From NCBI GenBank assembly GCA_002049455.2, contig KV919036.1, positions 42,995-106,994 of the forward strand: DNA of 64,000 bases, read 5' to 3'. The notes below the pieces were generated by a model that was not told the DNA's origin, made no database searches, and was given only the letters and a program-made list of their open reading frames with translations. Source of the stretch: Porphyra umbilicalis (lineage: Eukaryota > Rhodophyta > Bangiophyceae > Bangiales > Bangiaceae). The position numbers and the translations under genes were made by a program. Positions 32,571 through 43,993 of this stretch are shown in pieces; positions within the stretch are counted from its first letter, which is position 1; the number at the start of each line of letters is the position of its first letter.

Positions 32571-33912
32571 CAGTCAGTGAGCAATTTTATCCGTACGATT
32601 TTGCAACTTTTTTTCTATCCCGGATCAAGTCCCGCAATCGGATTCCATGCACCAGCACGCGCCACAGTTCTCGACTTTGCCTCCACATGCATCGGCAGCG
32701 TGCGTCTTCGTGCGCCGACAGCTGACCCCCCCCGGACCAGAGCGCGGCCACCAACCACCATGGGGGGACGCACTCGTCGTCCCCTGTCCGTCGGCGAACA
32801 AGAAACAATTTCTACTCTCCTCCGGCAGGGAAAGTCACTTGCTGCTATTGGTACGATTCTGGGGCGGCCGAAGAGCCTCGTCGCCTACGCGGCGGAGGTG
32901 GCGCGGGAGACGGACGACGGTGCCAAGGTGGACAAACGGGGCCGCCCCAAGTTCCTGACGGAGCGAGAGCTGCGCTCCCTGCGCCGCGCCGTGGACGAGA
33001 ACGGCTCCTCCACAATCCGGGCGTTGACGGAGAAGGTCAACCAGACGCGCACCCAGGCGGCTGGAGGCTCCCATAAGGGTCCCGTCTCCACCTGGACGGT
33101 ACGGCAGGCCTTCAAGGCCATGGGTTTTGAGTCCCGCGTGGCTTCCAAAAAACTCTACCTGTCGGACCGGAACAAGGCGAAGCGGCTGGTGTGGTGCTCA
33201 GAGCGCAAGGACTGGACGATGGAGTGGGCATCGGTCTTCTTTAGCGACGAGAGCTCGTATGTCGTCCGGGACGCGAGCGTTCATCGCGTTTGGCGTCGAC
33301 CTGGCGAGCGGTACTCCCCATCTCGGCTGCGCCCAACCTTTAAGACCGGCCGCCAGAGCGTGATGGTGTGGGGGGCTTTCTCGGCGCTGGGACGGTCACC
33401 TCTGGTGCGCTGCGAGGGCGAGATGACGGCGGTCTCGTACGGCGCGCTGTTGGAGGAGCACGTTGTGCCCAGGATTGTCGAGGACTACGGCTCGACGGAC
33501 GCGGCCTGGTTCCAGGAGGACCTGGCGCCCATCCACACGGCCAAGTTGTGCAAGACCATCAAGGATAAGCACGGTATTCGCGTCCTTCCCTGGATGGCGC
33601 AGAGCCCGGACCTCAACCCCATAGAGAACGCGTGGGGCGAGCTGGAGCGCCGGCTGCGGCTGCGACCGAGGATGCCCAAGACCAAGGACGAGCTGTTTGC
33701 TGCTCTGCGTCAGGAGTGGGAGGCCGTCCCCACCTCTTTCTTCAAGGCTTTGGCGGAGTCAATGCCTCGACGGGTGAAGAAGGGGAGTGAGGCAGGGGGT
33801 GCGAGCACCAAGTATTGACCAGCATAGAGCGTGGAAACGATGATTGCATATTTGCAAAAAGATCCGCACGAATCTCAATATTATCCGTACGGAAAAAATT
33901 GCTCACTGACTG
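32571..33912 (+). mobile_element. Tc1/mariner transposon
   Basis: The inverted ends CAGTCAGTGAGCAATTTT (left) and AATTGCTCACTGACTG (right) are flanked by TA on both sides (32569-32570, 33913-33914). Mutator-like copy 1 has the empty site (CTCCTTTTACCCCTTG near 28140). The full 1342-bp element has an intact transposase. The left tip is duplicated at 31580-31582 because a hAT inserted there. Confidence 0.92.
32760..33818 (+). CDS. Tc1/mariner DD34E transposase, apparently intact
   Basis: The protein is 352 residues from ATG 32760 (ACCATGG context). The N-terminal helix-turn-helix region (about residues 7-50) has a KSLAAIGTILGRPKSLV recognition helix. A second HTH-like segment with GRPKFL and a HKGPVSTWTVRQAF linker follows. 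The catalytic triad is Asp163 in FSDESSY, Asp254 in QEDLAPIHTAK and Glu289 in SPDLNPIENAWGELERRL. There are 34 residues between the last two, as in Tc1. No internal stop or frameshift occurs, and the stop is TGA. The usual QDNAP is here EDLAP. It cuts and pastes the flanking inverted repeats at TA. It is the only clearly intact transposase-plus-ends unit in the window. Confidence 0.93.
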   Translation: MGGRTRRPLSVGEQETISTLLRQGKSLAAIGTILGRPKSLVAYAAEVARETDDGAKVDKRGRPKFLTERELRSLRRAVDENGSSTIRALTEKVNQTRTQAAGGSHKGPVSTWTVRQAFKAMGFESRVASKKLYLSDRNKAKRLVWCSERKDWTMEWASVFFSDESSYVVRDASVHRVWRRPGERYSPSRLRPTFKTGRQSVMVWGAFSALGRSPLVRCEGEMTAVSYGALLEEHVVPRIVEDYGSTDAAWFQEDLAPIHTAKLCKTIKDKHGIRVLPWMAQSPDLNPIENAWGELERRLRLRPRMPKTKDELFAALRQEWEAVPTSFFKALAESMPRRVKKGSEAGGASTKY

Positions 33913-36900
33913 TACCCCTTGTACTCGTGTCTGTGCACGACCGTCTGCCTCGGTGTTGCTCCATCGCGTCCGACACTGCTACTGTTTCCCACGCATGTTC
34001 CTGGCCACCGCCTTGACCAGTTGACTGCCACCTCCTCCTTGCTGATCGCTCCCCCCCTCCCCCCGCGCGGTAATCGCCCCCCCCCCCCCCCCTGGTCGCC
34101 GCAGTCTCTATGCGCGCCGCCCCCCCCCCCCGCTTCTGGCTGCCGCCGTCTCCGCTTGCTCCGCAGCGGTGGCGGCGGCGGGTGTTTCCGGCTCGACGGT
34201 AGATGGGGCAAAAATCACACCCCGCGCAGAAGAAGGACGGGGGTAGGCAGCGGGGCTGCGGCCGCGCCGGGAGCAGAGAGAGTTGTGGCGGTGACACGCT
34301 GCAGGATGCTGGCTCACCCCCCCGCCACCACCCGGCTTCGTGAGGCTACCTATGGTTGCAGCGGTGATGGAGGGGGGATGACGCTGAAAAGAGGACACAG
34401 CAGCAGTGGGGCGAGACAACAACAGCAGGGGAAGGTGGCAGAAATAGGGGGAGACAGCGGTGGTGGAGAAAGCTGTGCAACGATGGGAGCGGCGACGCTG
34501 GGGGGAGACAGCAGTGGTAGTGGGGGGCAGCAGTGGCGGGGGGAGGCAGCGGTGGGGGAAAGAGGCAGCGTTGATCGAGGGAGGCAGCGGTGGAGGAGGG
34601 AGGCCACAATGGGGGGAAAAGCACTGTTGTGGTGGGAGAGGCGACGCTGGGGGGAGCCAGCAACGGCGAAATTCAGCGGGCCTCCAAACAGTCACGACAG
34701 CGGTCGTTGCTGCCGTGGCGACATGGCGCAGCTGGGACACCGCCCAGCTGAGGGAGGCATGGGCACAGTGCAGGCAGGAGAGACCTCCATCAACAGGTGC
34801 GTCAGGACCCCCTCTGACAGCGCGTCAGACTCATTGTACACGGAAGATTGACACTGACACTGGTCAATCCAGTGAATCACGTGTTGGTGCTGACACTGTC
34901 CAATCCAGTGGGTTACGACTCTACGCATCTTTTCCTGCCTACGACTGTTCTGTTTCTTTTCTCGCAGAATAGACGCCACCACATTCCTCCTACAGTACTC
35001 TGTGCCCATTCTTCTGAGTTTCCACATGAGTTGGTGTGGTCTGGTTGTCGCGTGGTACTCAGCTGCCGTCTGGTCCGATAAGAAGGAGCGGAAGGCACGT
35101 CTGGGCGGAACTCGACCAAAACATCACTTTTTTTTTAAAGACTCGTTTCTGAACCTTTGAAGGGTCCTGGGAACGGCATTGTGACTTGATAAGCGTACAA
35201 AGGCCTCCTTCATGCTTTTTGCACCCCCCGAAGGTCACAACCCCTACCACCGAACCTGGAAACTGCCACCACCTCCCCACTGTGCTCAGCCTGTGGGCTA
35301 GCCAACATTTGGTGTGTGTGCTAACCGCACAGCCTATACTATGTGTAGAGCCCGAAGCACCACATCAGCACCACCACTGGAACCACATCAGCACCCCCAC
35401 TGGACGCCCGCAGTACGTACGTAGTGCTTTCGATCAACCCAGCAGTCCGCACATGATAGGCGTGGGTCCCTTGCACACCAGGCATCCGGTGAACTCTTTT
35501 CAGACTCGTTCATAGCTCGAAGTTATCCCCCTCTCACACAACCGCGGCGCATAATCCCCCTGTGTGGCCGCCAGCCACACCACCCACCGACCGCCCACTC
35601 CGACACCCGCCGCCGCTAGCCGCCGCCGCCCGCTGGCCCCCCCGCCAGCCCCGCCGCCAACCAGCAGTTGCGGTCGGCCACCACCCCCACCGCCCGCCCA
35701 CCTGGACAGGCTCCATCGCCGCCCGCCGCTGGTCTCCCCCGCCGCCGGCATACAGACGCCGATCGACCCCGCCGTCGGCCGCTCCCGCCGCCGGCCGCTC
35801 CCACCACCGGCCACTGCCACCACCAGCCCCCGCCGCCAGGTACCCCACCCGCCGACCACCCAACTTCAAACCCGCGGCAGCCAGCGGCCACCTCGCCCGC
35901 CGGCCGCCGCGCCCGCCAGCGCCCGCCTCCACCGCCGTCCACGCCTACAGCCGGCTGCGTCCGCCGGCGGCCGTCCCACAGTGAGCCGCTCCCGTTGCCC
36001 GCCGCTCCCGTCGCCCGCCGCTCCCGCCGCTCGCCGCCCCCGCCGCCCGCCGCCCCCACACAGGCCGTCCCCGCACAGGCCGCCCCCGCACAGGCTGCCC
36101 CCGCCACCCGCCGCCCCTACCGCACGCTGGGCCCGTCGTCGGCTCCACTTGCCGCCGCTGACCCCTTCACACGGGGGAGCGGAGAGGGGCAGGGGCGGAG
36201 GTCGCTGTGCCGCGTCGGGAGAGCCACGGCGCGGCGCGGCGGGGGGCGGTGCCCGCTAGTACCGCCAACCCCCGGGGTGAAGGGGGAGCGCGCAAGGGGG
36301 GCTGGGACAGGGGAAGGGGAGGAAGGCGGCGGATTGGGCAGGGGGGAGGCAATGTGGGGGCGGGGGTCGCACCGGGGCGGGTGGCGCAGCCCGGTGCGAC
36401 GGCGCAGGGGGTAGTGCCCGTCCCCGCCACCGGACCCCATGGGCGGAACGCGGAAGCAGGGGAGAGAAGAGTAGAAAGGATGGAAGCGGGGGAGCAGAGG
36501 GAGAAGAGGGGAGCAGCGGGGGGGGCGCGGGGGGGGGGGCTGGGGGAGGGGGGCGTGGCAGGCGGACGGGACAGGTGCAATACGGCCGCGACACGTGCAT
36601 CACAGCCGACACGGCGGTCGGACGGTGTGGCTCAGAGCATCGGGAGGGGGCGGGGGGATGGATCACTTTTGTGCAGGGTGTGTCGCACAGCATCCTGGGG
36701 GGGGAGGGGGTCGGCCGTGCGTGTCGTCATCACCACCGACATCCCATGCCTGGCCATGGTATTGCAATAGAGAAGCAGTAAATGCACTGGCCGAGGCATT
36801 CCCTTCTGGTGCCTGGGACACGTGCTGGACGCACGGCCGCAGCAACGCGCAGCGAGCGCTCTCAGCGCTTCTCAGCTGTTTTTAGATGCAAACGTTTGCA

Positions 36901-37117
36901 TGTTGTTTTAGATCCTGGGATCCGACATGGCGATGCACGCCTAATCACGCCCTTCTGCACGCCCCCAACATTGGCACGTCCCTCTTCACGACCCTAATGA
37001 AGCCCACATGTTTTGACACTTACTTGATAGGCGATTCAAAGTACCCTATATTCTTGCAAATTGGATGGTTGAAAGGACCACAAAAATGCCAGAAAACATG
37101 GAGGAAACAGCTGCATG

Positions 37118-37880
37118 TAGGGTTGTTGAGTGCGCCCAGGGCGCTCATTTTGGGCGCATTTTAGGCGCTCAATGGGCGCTCAGAGGGCGCTCGAGCGCCC
37201 AGCGCCCACGGTTTCCTGGGCGCTTTGATGGGCGCTTTGAATAATAACTGTCGTAACATTTTAACTACGTGGTCGACCGAGTGCCCGACGATTCTCTCTG
37301 CAGCCTCTATGGGGGCGCAGCCCTGGCTGCAGGTGCCCCAGCGGTAAGGCGGGAAGGGCCCGGCAGGAGGTGGCGATGGCAGCAGCGATGGCCGTCGTCT
37401 TGGCGCCAGAGCAGCTGCAACCTTCTCAACCACCTCCCGCGACTGGAAGACATCTTTGGCAAGGATATCTACTTGGCCAAGGCTGCAGACGTGATTATGT
37501 CGGCGTGACTGTGTATGGTGTGGGTGTGTTTCTTGTCCTCATGGCCCGACGGTCTGGTTGTCTACATCACCACCTGGAACGTATTCAGCTGTTCTCTTGT
37601 TTGTCCTTGGGAGCTGCCGCTGTGGGCGGCACGCAGACACATTAAGGCTTGCGGATGACCGTCAACAGTCCTTCTTTCACATGCATGGAGAAATTCACAG
37701 ATGGTCGCTAGTTTCCACGAAACACAGTCAAAATGTAAGAAAAGAGGGGGCTACCTGATCATTTATGGGTGCTACAACGGGCGCTTGAGGGGTGCTCAGG
37801 GCCCACTGAGTGCTCAAAGGGCGCTCAGGGGCGCATTATGCACCAGCGCCCCGAAAATCGGGGCGCACTCAACAAGCCTA
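37118..37880. mobile_element. Second nested hAT element (763 bp)
   Basis: The ends are TAGGGTTGTTGAGTGCGCCC and GGGGCGCACTCAACAAGCCTA. The perfect 8-bp duplication GCTGCATG flanks it (37110-37117, 37881-37888). It has GGCGC-rich subterminal repeats. The interior resembles 5107-5321 and 62671-63297. It has no transposase and is inserted in the outer hAT. Confidence 0.88.
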
Positions 37881-38042
37881 GCTGCATGCGATACTTTGTA
37901 CAGTTTTTGCCAAGCACGCCCCAATCACGCCCCCAAAAATTCTGGGCGTGCCGGGCGTGACACGCCCAAAACACGTCAAATCGCACGCACCATGCGTGCA
38001 ATTTAGCACGCCCCGGGCGTGATGCACAACCCTACTCGTGGC

Positions 38043-38190
38043 TCAGCCGCACAATGGTATGGAAAAGAAATGGAAGAGGAATGGAATTTGTCTTGTCAGG
38101 GCACTCTGTCAACGAACATTTAATTTCATTGGAGAGATCAACCTCGAAAAAGAAGAGCGCAGGGGTGGATTGCCCGTGTTGAGCCCACCC
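38043..38190. other. Unique sequence between hAT and CACTA-like element
   Basis: This stretch is duplicated at 62350-62508 in reverse. No gene is seen. Confidence 0.5.
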
Positions 38191-40012
38191 CACAGCACGT
38201 TGTCAAATTGGGTCACGGAGAACTTAAAATATATGCGAACCGTGAGAGGTCGTGAGAGAAATGTTTTTCCATGCAGCAAACCTCGTGACACCATCCTCGC
38301 AAATGTCGCTGTGTCGATCTCTAAAAGGCCCTGTCTGAGAAGGCTTTCTGACACCCCCAGAGACCTTCTTACCCCACCCACCTGGTCACCCCTACCCATG
38401 TGCGTACTCGTCTACTCCCAATAGCTGCGGGCACCGCCCAACCACGGACACTTGTGCTTGCCTCCTTTCCTGTCCTCTCCCACTCCTTTCTCCTGCTGGC
38501 AGGGGGGGGGGGGCGAGGGGGGCTGCACATACATGCCGAGGGGGTCGGGGAGGATGGGGGCGCAAACGGTGTCGCTAGAGTGGGACGGCTGCTGGCATTG
38601 CCGTGCAGAGCTCTGGCAGGGTCATGGGGCAGGTCCTCCTTGCGCGATCAAACGGCACCCTTCACACCCAGTTCAAGGCAGACTTGGCGTACACAGTATG
38701 CATTCTTGCGGGCACATGGAGACCTCTGCTCGGACGCCTCACCGTCGTAGCTTGTGTCAGCCAGACTTTGTTCAGTACCTGTTGGCATGATAGTCTGCTA
38801 CCAATGGGGACCCAGGATGCGCCCCCGGTCAACCGGGCAGCCAACCAGCGGGCTGGAAAACGTCAAGCCTTGTGCTTGGGGATAGCGGGGCGATTAGTAA
38901 TAATTCGAAGTGCTGGGCGGCGCCAATGCGCGCCCTCGGCATGTGTGCAGGTGACTGCCATGCTGCCCCCAGCCCCGCTCCTGGCTGCCGCCCAAGTGCA
39001 CAAGTGCTGCCAACATCCCCGCTCGCTCTCCTGGCCGACCGCTCGGCCCACCCTCCTGGCGGACCGCCCCGCCCACCCTCTGGTCGACCGCCCCACCCAC
39101 CCTCCTGGCCGGAAGCCCCGGCCACCCTCTGTTCGATCGCCCCGCCCACCCTCCTGCCGACCGCCCTCGTTCCTGTCGTATTCTTATCTGCATCCCCTCC
39201 ATCCCACGCATTCTCTCCAGCTCGCACGGGGGCGGGGGGGAGTCACTCTACGACGGGCCGGACGACGTTTGCAGTCGCTGGACTAGTGGTGGTGGCGATT
39301 GGGTGGGGATCCACACTGGCGCAGTGTGGATAGTGTGACGCGCGCGGTGGGTGGGTGGTGGATGGGTTGGATGAACTGACCACGTACTTCTTTTTCGTGT
39401 TCGCTCGCCCGTCCCCCATGTATCCTTACCATGCATATGTGCGATGGCTTCCTCTTTCTTGGCTTCTGTTTCTTTGCAAACCAATGGGTGTTGCTGACAT
39501 CGAAGTCGAGTAACTTGTGTCATACGCACATGCATGCGTGGTGTCCGCGAGTCGCTGACATGGTGAGCTTGCTGTTGTCCGGTGGCCTGTAGCTCTGTCA
39601 GAGTTTGCGGCTGTGTGCAGTTAGCTACATGTCTGCGTGACTCTGTAGCACACCGTGGCTTTCTTATCGATTTCGTGTCTGCTCTGCCACCCGTGCCCGC
39701 GCCGAGCAACAATAAAGCGACCGTGTCTTTCAATGCATCTTTGGCATGTATCCTCAATGCTGGCCGGTGTCACATCCTTTCCTCCGTCAGGGTCTTGCTC
39801 CACTTCTTCCCCGAGACCTCCGAGGGATCATTGCGGCGAGTCTCGCAACATATGTCTCGAAGGATGTGAACTTCTCCTTAAAGATTGGGCAAAGAGGAGT
39901 TATGTACTCATTTTCGATCTCTCTCTGAACGCAAAGGGGTCGAGCAGCAATACGGTTCGGCCTTGTTGCAGATACCTTGGAACCTGACACGAGATTTCAT
40001 CAACGCGCTGTG
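38191..40012. mobile_element. CACTA-like non-autonomous insertion (1.8 kb)
   Basis: The imperfect inverted ends are CACAGCACGTTGTCAAAT and, from the right, CACAGCGCGTTGATGAAAT. The duplicated locus at 62350-62365 is an empty site, showing only a CC duplication. Short duplication and CACAG-type ends suggest the EnSpm/CACTA group. The interior has a decayed tandem of about 27 bp (CCGCCCCGCCCACCCTCCTG units, about 39035-39165) and no transposase. Confidence 0.6.
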
Positions 40013-40164
40013 CCACGGTCACCGCCGCGGGCCCTGCTCGCGCACCACGGTCACGGCCGCGCCGTTGCGCCCTTTCCAAGACCGCGGCAGGGCAGCCGCT
40101 CTTTCCGCCACACCGTGTCTCCGGGCAAACCCCAGGGAAAGCCCTAGGCCAATGTGGTCAGCCG

Positions 40165-40739
40165 TGTAGTGAGAGGCTAGGTTGCTCACGCGCGCGCCCG
40201 GCTAGATTGCGTGCGCGTGTGCTCGTTCTCCTCCGCGGTAGCTAGACGCAGATGAGAAAAGGGTAAACGCTCTGTCATCTCCCTTTGCGCCTGGGGCAAG
40301 CCCCCGGGGCGCGTCCTTATATACCCTCTCAAGCGGCGCCCGCTCTCCTCACGGCACCCCGCCTTCTACCCACACTCCCCCAGCACGCCCTGCCCGCGCG
40401 CTCCGTGCGGGCTCACTCTCCCCGGTGCGGGCCCCCACGCCCGCCCCGGTTTGCAACCCGCCAGGAGCGGTGCCCAGGCAAGGTCGCCGCTGCCCGTGTG
40501 AAGCCGTTCCGCGTCCGCCCCCCCGCGCCTGCCAGGACTCCTCCACATCTTGGCCGGCGGTGACCCCACGTCGTTGGCGCGGCTGGCCGCTCAGCCCGGC
40601 CGCCTGCCGTAAGTCGCGGCTGCCATAGGTTGCCCCGAGACGGGGACACCCACGGCGGCCGCCACCTGCCGGAGGACTTAACCGGGGTGCCGTGGGCGCG
40701 GGGAGCACTTAGTAGTTGCTCCCTCCCGCCCCCACAACA
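40165..40739 (-). repeat. 3' LTR of copia B
   Basis: It is 575 bp, TG...CA on the minus strand, with a TTATATA promoter box at about 40317. The left target copy is AGCCG at 40160. Confidence 0.9.
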
Positions 40740-40760
40740 CTCGCCCGCGGGCGTCGACCC

Positions 40761-43478
40761 TCAAAGAGCGTAGGCCACGGGCCCCTCGGCGGTTAGGCAC
40801 GTCGTGTACGCCGGGACCGGCAGGGGCTTCGTGAGGATGTCGGCTGCCATCTCCCCCGTGGGGCCGTGCTCAGGCAGCAGCTACTTGTCGGCCACCTTCT
40901 CGCGTACGAAGTGGTACGCGATATCGATGTGCTTCGTCTTTTGCGAGGAGACCGGGCTGTGCATGACCGCCAGCGCGCTCTGATTGTCGCATCGCATCCG
41001 AATCGGCGCCGCCGTCACCGTCAGGTCCTTTATCAGGCGGGACAACCATACAGCCTCCTTCGCGGCGGTCGCCGCCGCGATATACTCCGACTCGGTCGTC
41101 GAGTGATCTACCGACGGCTGGCGCTTGCTTGTTCAGCTGACGGCTGCACCGTTGAAGGTGAACACGTAGCCCGTAGTGGACCGCCGCGTGTCCAGGTCTC
41201 CGGCGTAGTCAGCGTCACTATACCCGACCATCGCCGCGGCGCTTCCGTACGTAAGGCCTAGCGACGCGGTCCCCTTAAGGTAGCGTAGGACTGTCTTGGC
41301 CGCCGCGAGGTGCTCCATTGCGGACGCAGACACGTGCCGCGTCAGCTGCCCCACGGCGACCGAGATGTCCGGCCGCGTTCCCGTCGCCAGGTACAGTAAC
41401 GAGCCGACCAGCTCCTGGTCGGTCTTGATCAGAGCCCCCATCAGGGGCTTCCCGTCCTTGGTGAGGCGGGCACCGACCCCCATCGGCAGACGCACCGGGT
41501 TGGCCTTGTCCAGGCCAAACTGCTACAGCAGGGTGGTGACGTACTGGTGCCGCCCCACCTGCAGGGTCCCCATATCCGTGTCTCGGACGATGTGAAGCCC
41601 GAGGAAGAACGACGGCTCCCCCATCTCACGCGCCTTGAAGACGCCGGTGATCGCCCCCTTGGCCAACTCTGCCGCGGTCTTTGTGGCGGCCGCCACCCAG
41701 AGGTCGTCGACATAGATGAGGATGAACACAACCACGTCCCTTCGTCCGCCCTTGTCAAGACACGGGTCCGCGTCGTAGGGCGTGAAGCCCGCCGCGAACA
41801 GGACCGCGTCCAGCTTCTTGTGCCAGGCCGGTGCGGCCTGCTTCAGGCCATAGATCGCCTTCACCAGGCGGCAGACTTTGGTAGTGTCGCCTCGCTCATA
41901 CCCCTTGGGCTGACGCGCGTGGATCTCCTCCTCCACCTGCCCGTTGAGGAAGGCGGTCTCGGTGTCGAGCTGCAGGATTGTCATCCCCTCCGCCGCGCAG
42001 TGCGCGAGAAACGTGCGTAGTGTGGTGTAGCGCACCACGGGCGCCCACACCTCGTCTTAGTCGAGCAGGTACGTCTGCTTGTCCCCATGGCCGACATACC
42101 GCCCCTTCCAGCGGACCACCTTGCCGTCCGGTCCGCGCTTGTGCTTACACAGCATCTCGGTGTCGGTCACCGTCTTGGCCGGCGGCAGGTCGGTCAGATA
42201 CCAAGTCCCGTTCTGCCACAGGGCGTCGACCTCCGCCTTGACAGCAACTTCAAACGCCGCCCAGACCGGTGCGCGTCGCGCCTGGTGGATGCGCATCTTG
42301 TCGGTAACACGCCCGCCCTTCGTGGCGAGCGCCCAACCAAGCGCCCCCAAATGTGTCCCCGCCGTCGCGGCCGCCGTACTGGCGTGACCCCGCTGCGGCG
42401 GGTGGGCCCGCAGCAAACGAACCGGGGAGCGGGATGTAAACGCCTAGGTCGCCGCGTCCGCGCGGGGGGGGGGACAAGGCCGCGAGTCCGTCGGGGCCGC
42501 CGCCACAACATCGCCATCCTCCGGGGCGCTGTCAGCATCCTCCGACCCGCTGGTTCCCTCGCACCCTACGTCGCTGCCGTCCAAATCGTCGGACGCGGTG
42601 GCGTTGGCGCGGGCGGAGGAGGCCAACACGCGAGCAGCCGCGATGGCAGCATCAATCGAAGCGTCGAGTGCCGGCGCCGTCGAGCCGCCCGTCGGGTTTG
42701 CGTGTCCCATCCGCATGGGAGCCTCGGGGGTGGCGACGTCGTGCCCGCCGACAGCATCGAGCTCCGCAGGAACGTGGACGTAGGCAGAGTCAGTAGGCAC
42801 TCGAAGCACTGCAGAGCGCGTGCGCGGGGAGGGCAGGGAGGTGTCGGCCGACTCGGAAAAGCGAACGTCACGGCTCGTCTCCACCTCTCCGTCCACGAGA
42901 ATACGGGAGCCCCTTTGGTCGATCCCATACCCGAAAAAAATGCCCTCGACCGCTCTCGGCGACAGCTTGCCCCGCAGCGCGGTTGGCACGTGCACCCATG
43001 CGCGGCACCCAAACGGCCGTAGGTGCGCCACGTTGGGGCGCACCCCGTGGAAAAGCTCGTACGGCGTGACGGACTGCTGCCGCCCGACCACCCGGTTGCC
43101 GAGGTATTTCACGGTGACGGCTGCCTTGGCCCAATACTTGCGGTCCAGCCCGGAGTCGAGCAATGCCGCCATCATGAGCTCCACGACGACTCGGTTGTAG
43201 CGCTCCGCTACGCCGTTTGACTGCAGCGTGTAGCGGGTGGTCGGCTGGTGCTGCACGCCTTTCTCGGCAAGCCACCGGGGCCAATCCCTACCGGTATACT
43301 CCTTTCCGCGGTCGGAGCGAACAACCTTGAGGCGCTTCCCCATTTGTACCTCCCATCGGTTGACGACGGCGATGACCACGTCCTTGGCCTCCCCGTTCGT
43401 CTACACCGGCACGAGCGCCTTGAAGCGCGAGTAGTCGTCGATGACGCTGACCATGCAGACCGCGCCCTCGGCGAAGCT
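40761..43478 (-). pseudogene. Copia B integrase-RT-RNase H remnant
   Basis: One uninterrupted frame without indels holds stops at 43401 (TAG, where copia A has CAG), 42444 (TAG), 42057 (TAA), 41523 (TAG), 41133 (TGA) and 40881 (TAG). The last four are also in copia A. Integrase has the second Asp (VRSDRGKEYTG) and the Glu (NGVAERYNR). RT has YVDDLW. RNase H has GYSDADYAGD and an intact CDNQSA where copia A is mutated. The element cannot be autonomous without gag and protease. Confidence 0.88.
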
Positions 43479-43479
43479 C

Positions 43480-43993
43480 GTTCTTCTCCGCGGTAGCTAG
43501 CCGCAGATGAGAAAAGGGTAAACGCTCTGTCTTCTCCCTTTGCGCCTGGGGCTAGCCCCCGGGGCGCGTCCTTATATACCCTCTCAAGCGGCGCCCGCTC
43601 TCCTCACGGCACCCCGCCTTCTACCCACACTCCCCCAGCACGCCCTGCCCGCGCGCTCCGTGCGGGCTCACTCTCCCCGGTGCGGGCCTCCACGCTCGTC
43701 CCGGTTTGCATCCCACCAGGAGCGGTGCCCAGGCATGGGCGCCGCTGCCCGTGTGAAGCCGTTCCGCGTCCGCCCCCCCGCGCCTGCCAGGACTCCTCCA
43801 CATCTTGGCCGGCGGTGACCCCACGTCGTTGGCGCGGCTGGCCACTCAGCCCCGCTGCCTGCCGTAAGTCGCGGCTGCCATAGGTTGCCCCGAGACGGGG
43901 ACACCCACGGCGGCCGCCACCTGCCGGAGGACTTAACCGGGGTGCCGTGGGCGCGGGGAGCACTTAGTAGTTGCTCCCCCTGCTTCCACAACA
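43480..43993 (-). repeat. Truncated 5' LTR of copia B
   Basis: These 514 bp match the first nine-tenths of the 575-bp LTR. The break falls at a 2-bp GC microhomology with integrase sequence. Confidence 0.85.

Larger units (their letters stand above)
31395..36928. mobile_element. Non-autonomous Mutator-like element, copy 2
   Basis: It has the same ends as copy 1 and a perfect 9-bp duplication GGCGATGCA (31386-31394, 36929-36937). Removing the nested mariner, hAT and their target duplications leaves about 3199 bp, matching the 3217 bp of copy 1. Interior G-rich and CCG-rich repeats are shared with copy 1. It is inserted in the outer hAT. Confidence 0.75.
31347..38034. mobile_element. Outer hAT element containing nested insertions
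   Basis: The ends are TAGGGTTGTGCATCACGCCC at 31347 and its complement ending 38034. The perfect 8-bp duplication CTCGTGGC lies at 31339-31346 and 38035-38042. Without the nested elements only about 370 bp remain, so this was a short non-autonomous hAT. It contains the Mutator-like element at 31395-36928 and a hAT at 37118-37880. Confidence 0.9.
40165..43993 (-). mobile_element. Ty1/copia element B, internally deleted
   Basis: The target copies AGCCG at 40160-40164 and 43994-43998 equal the CGGCT of copia A on the opposite strand. The flanks also match, so B and A descend from one insertion copied by segmental duplication. The 5' LTR is broken at 43480 and fused directly to mid-integrase sequence. 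This removes the primer-binding site, gag, protease and the integrase zinc region. Confidence 0.9.

Noticed and set aside
28000-36900. Pro/Arg-rich frames inside the Mutator-like elements as host genes
   Set aside because: They follow CCG/GGC minisatellites, occur on both strands, and show no domain.
39035-39165. CRISPR-like array
   Set aside because: Repeats are about 27 bp, contiguous and decayed, without spacers; it is a minisatellite inside a transposon.
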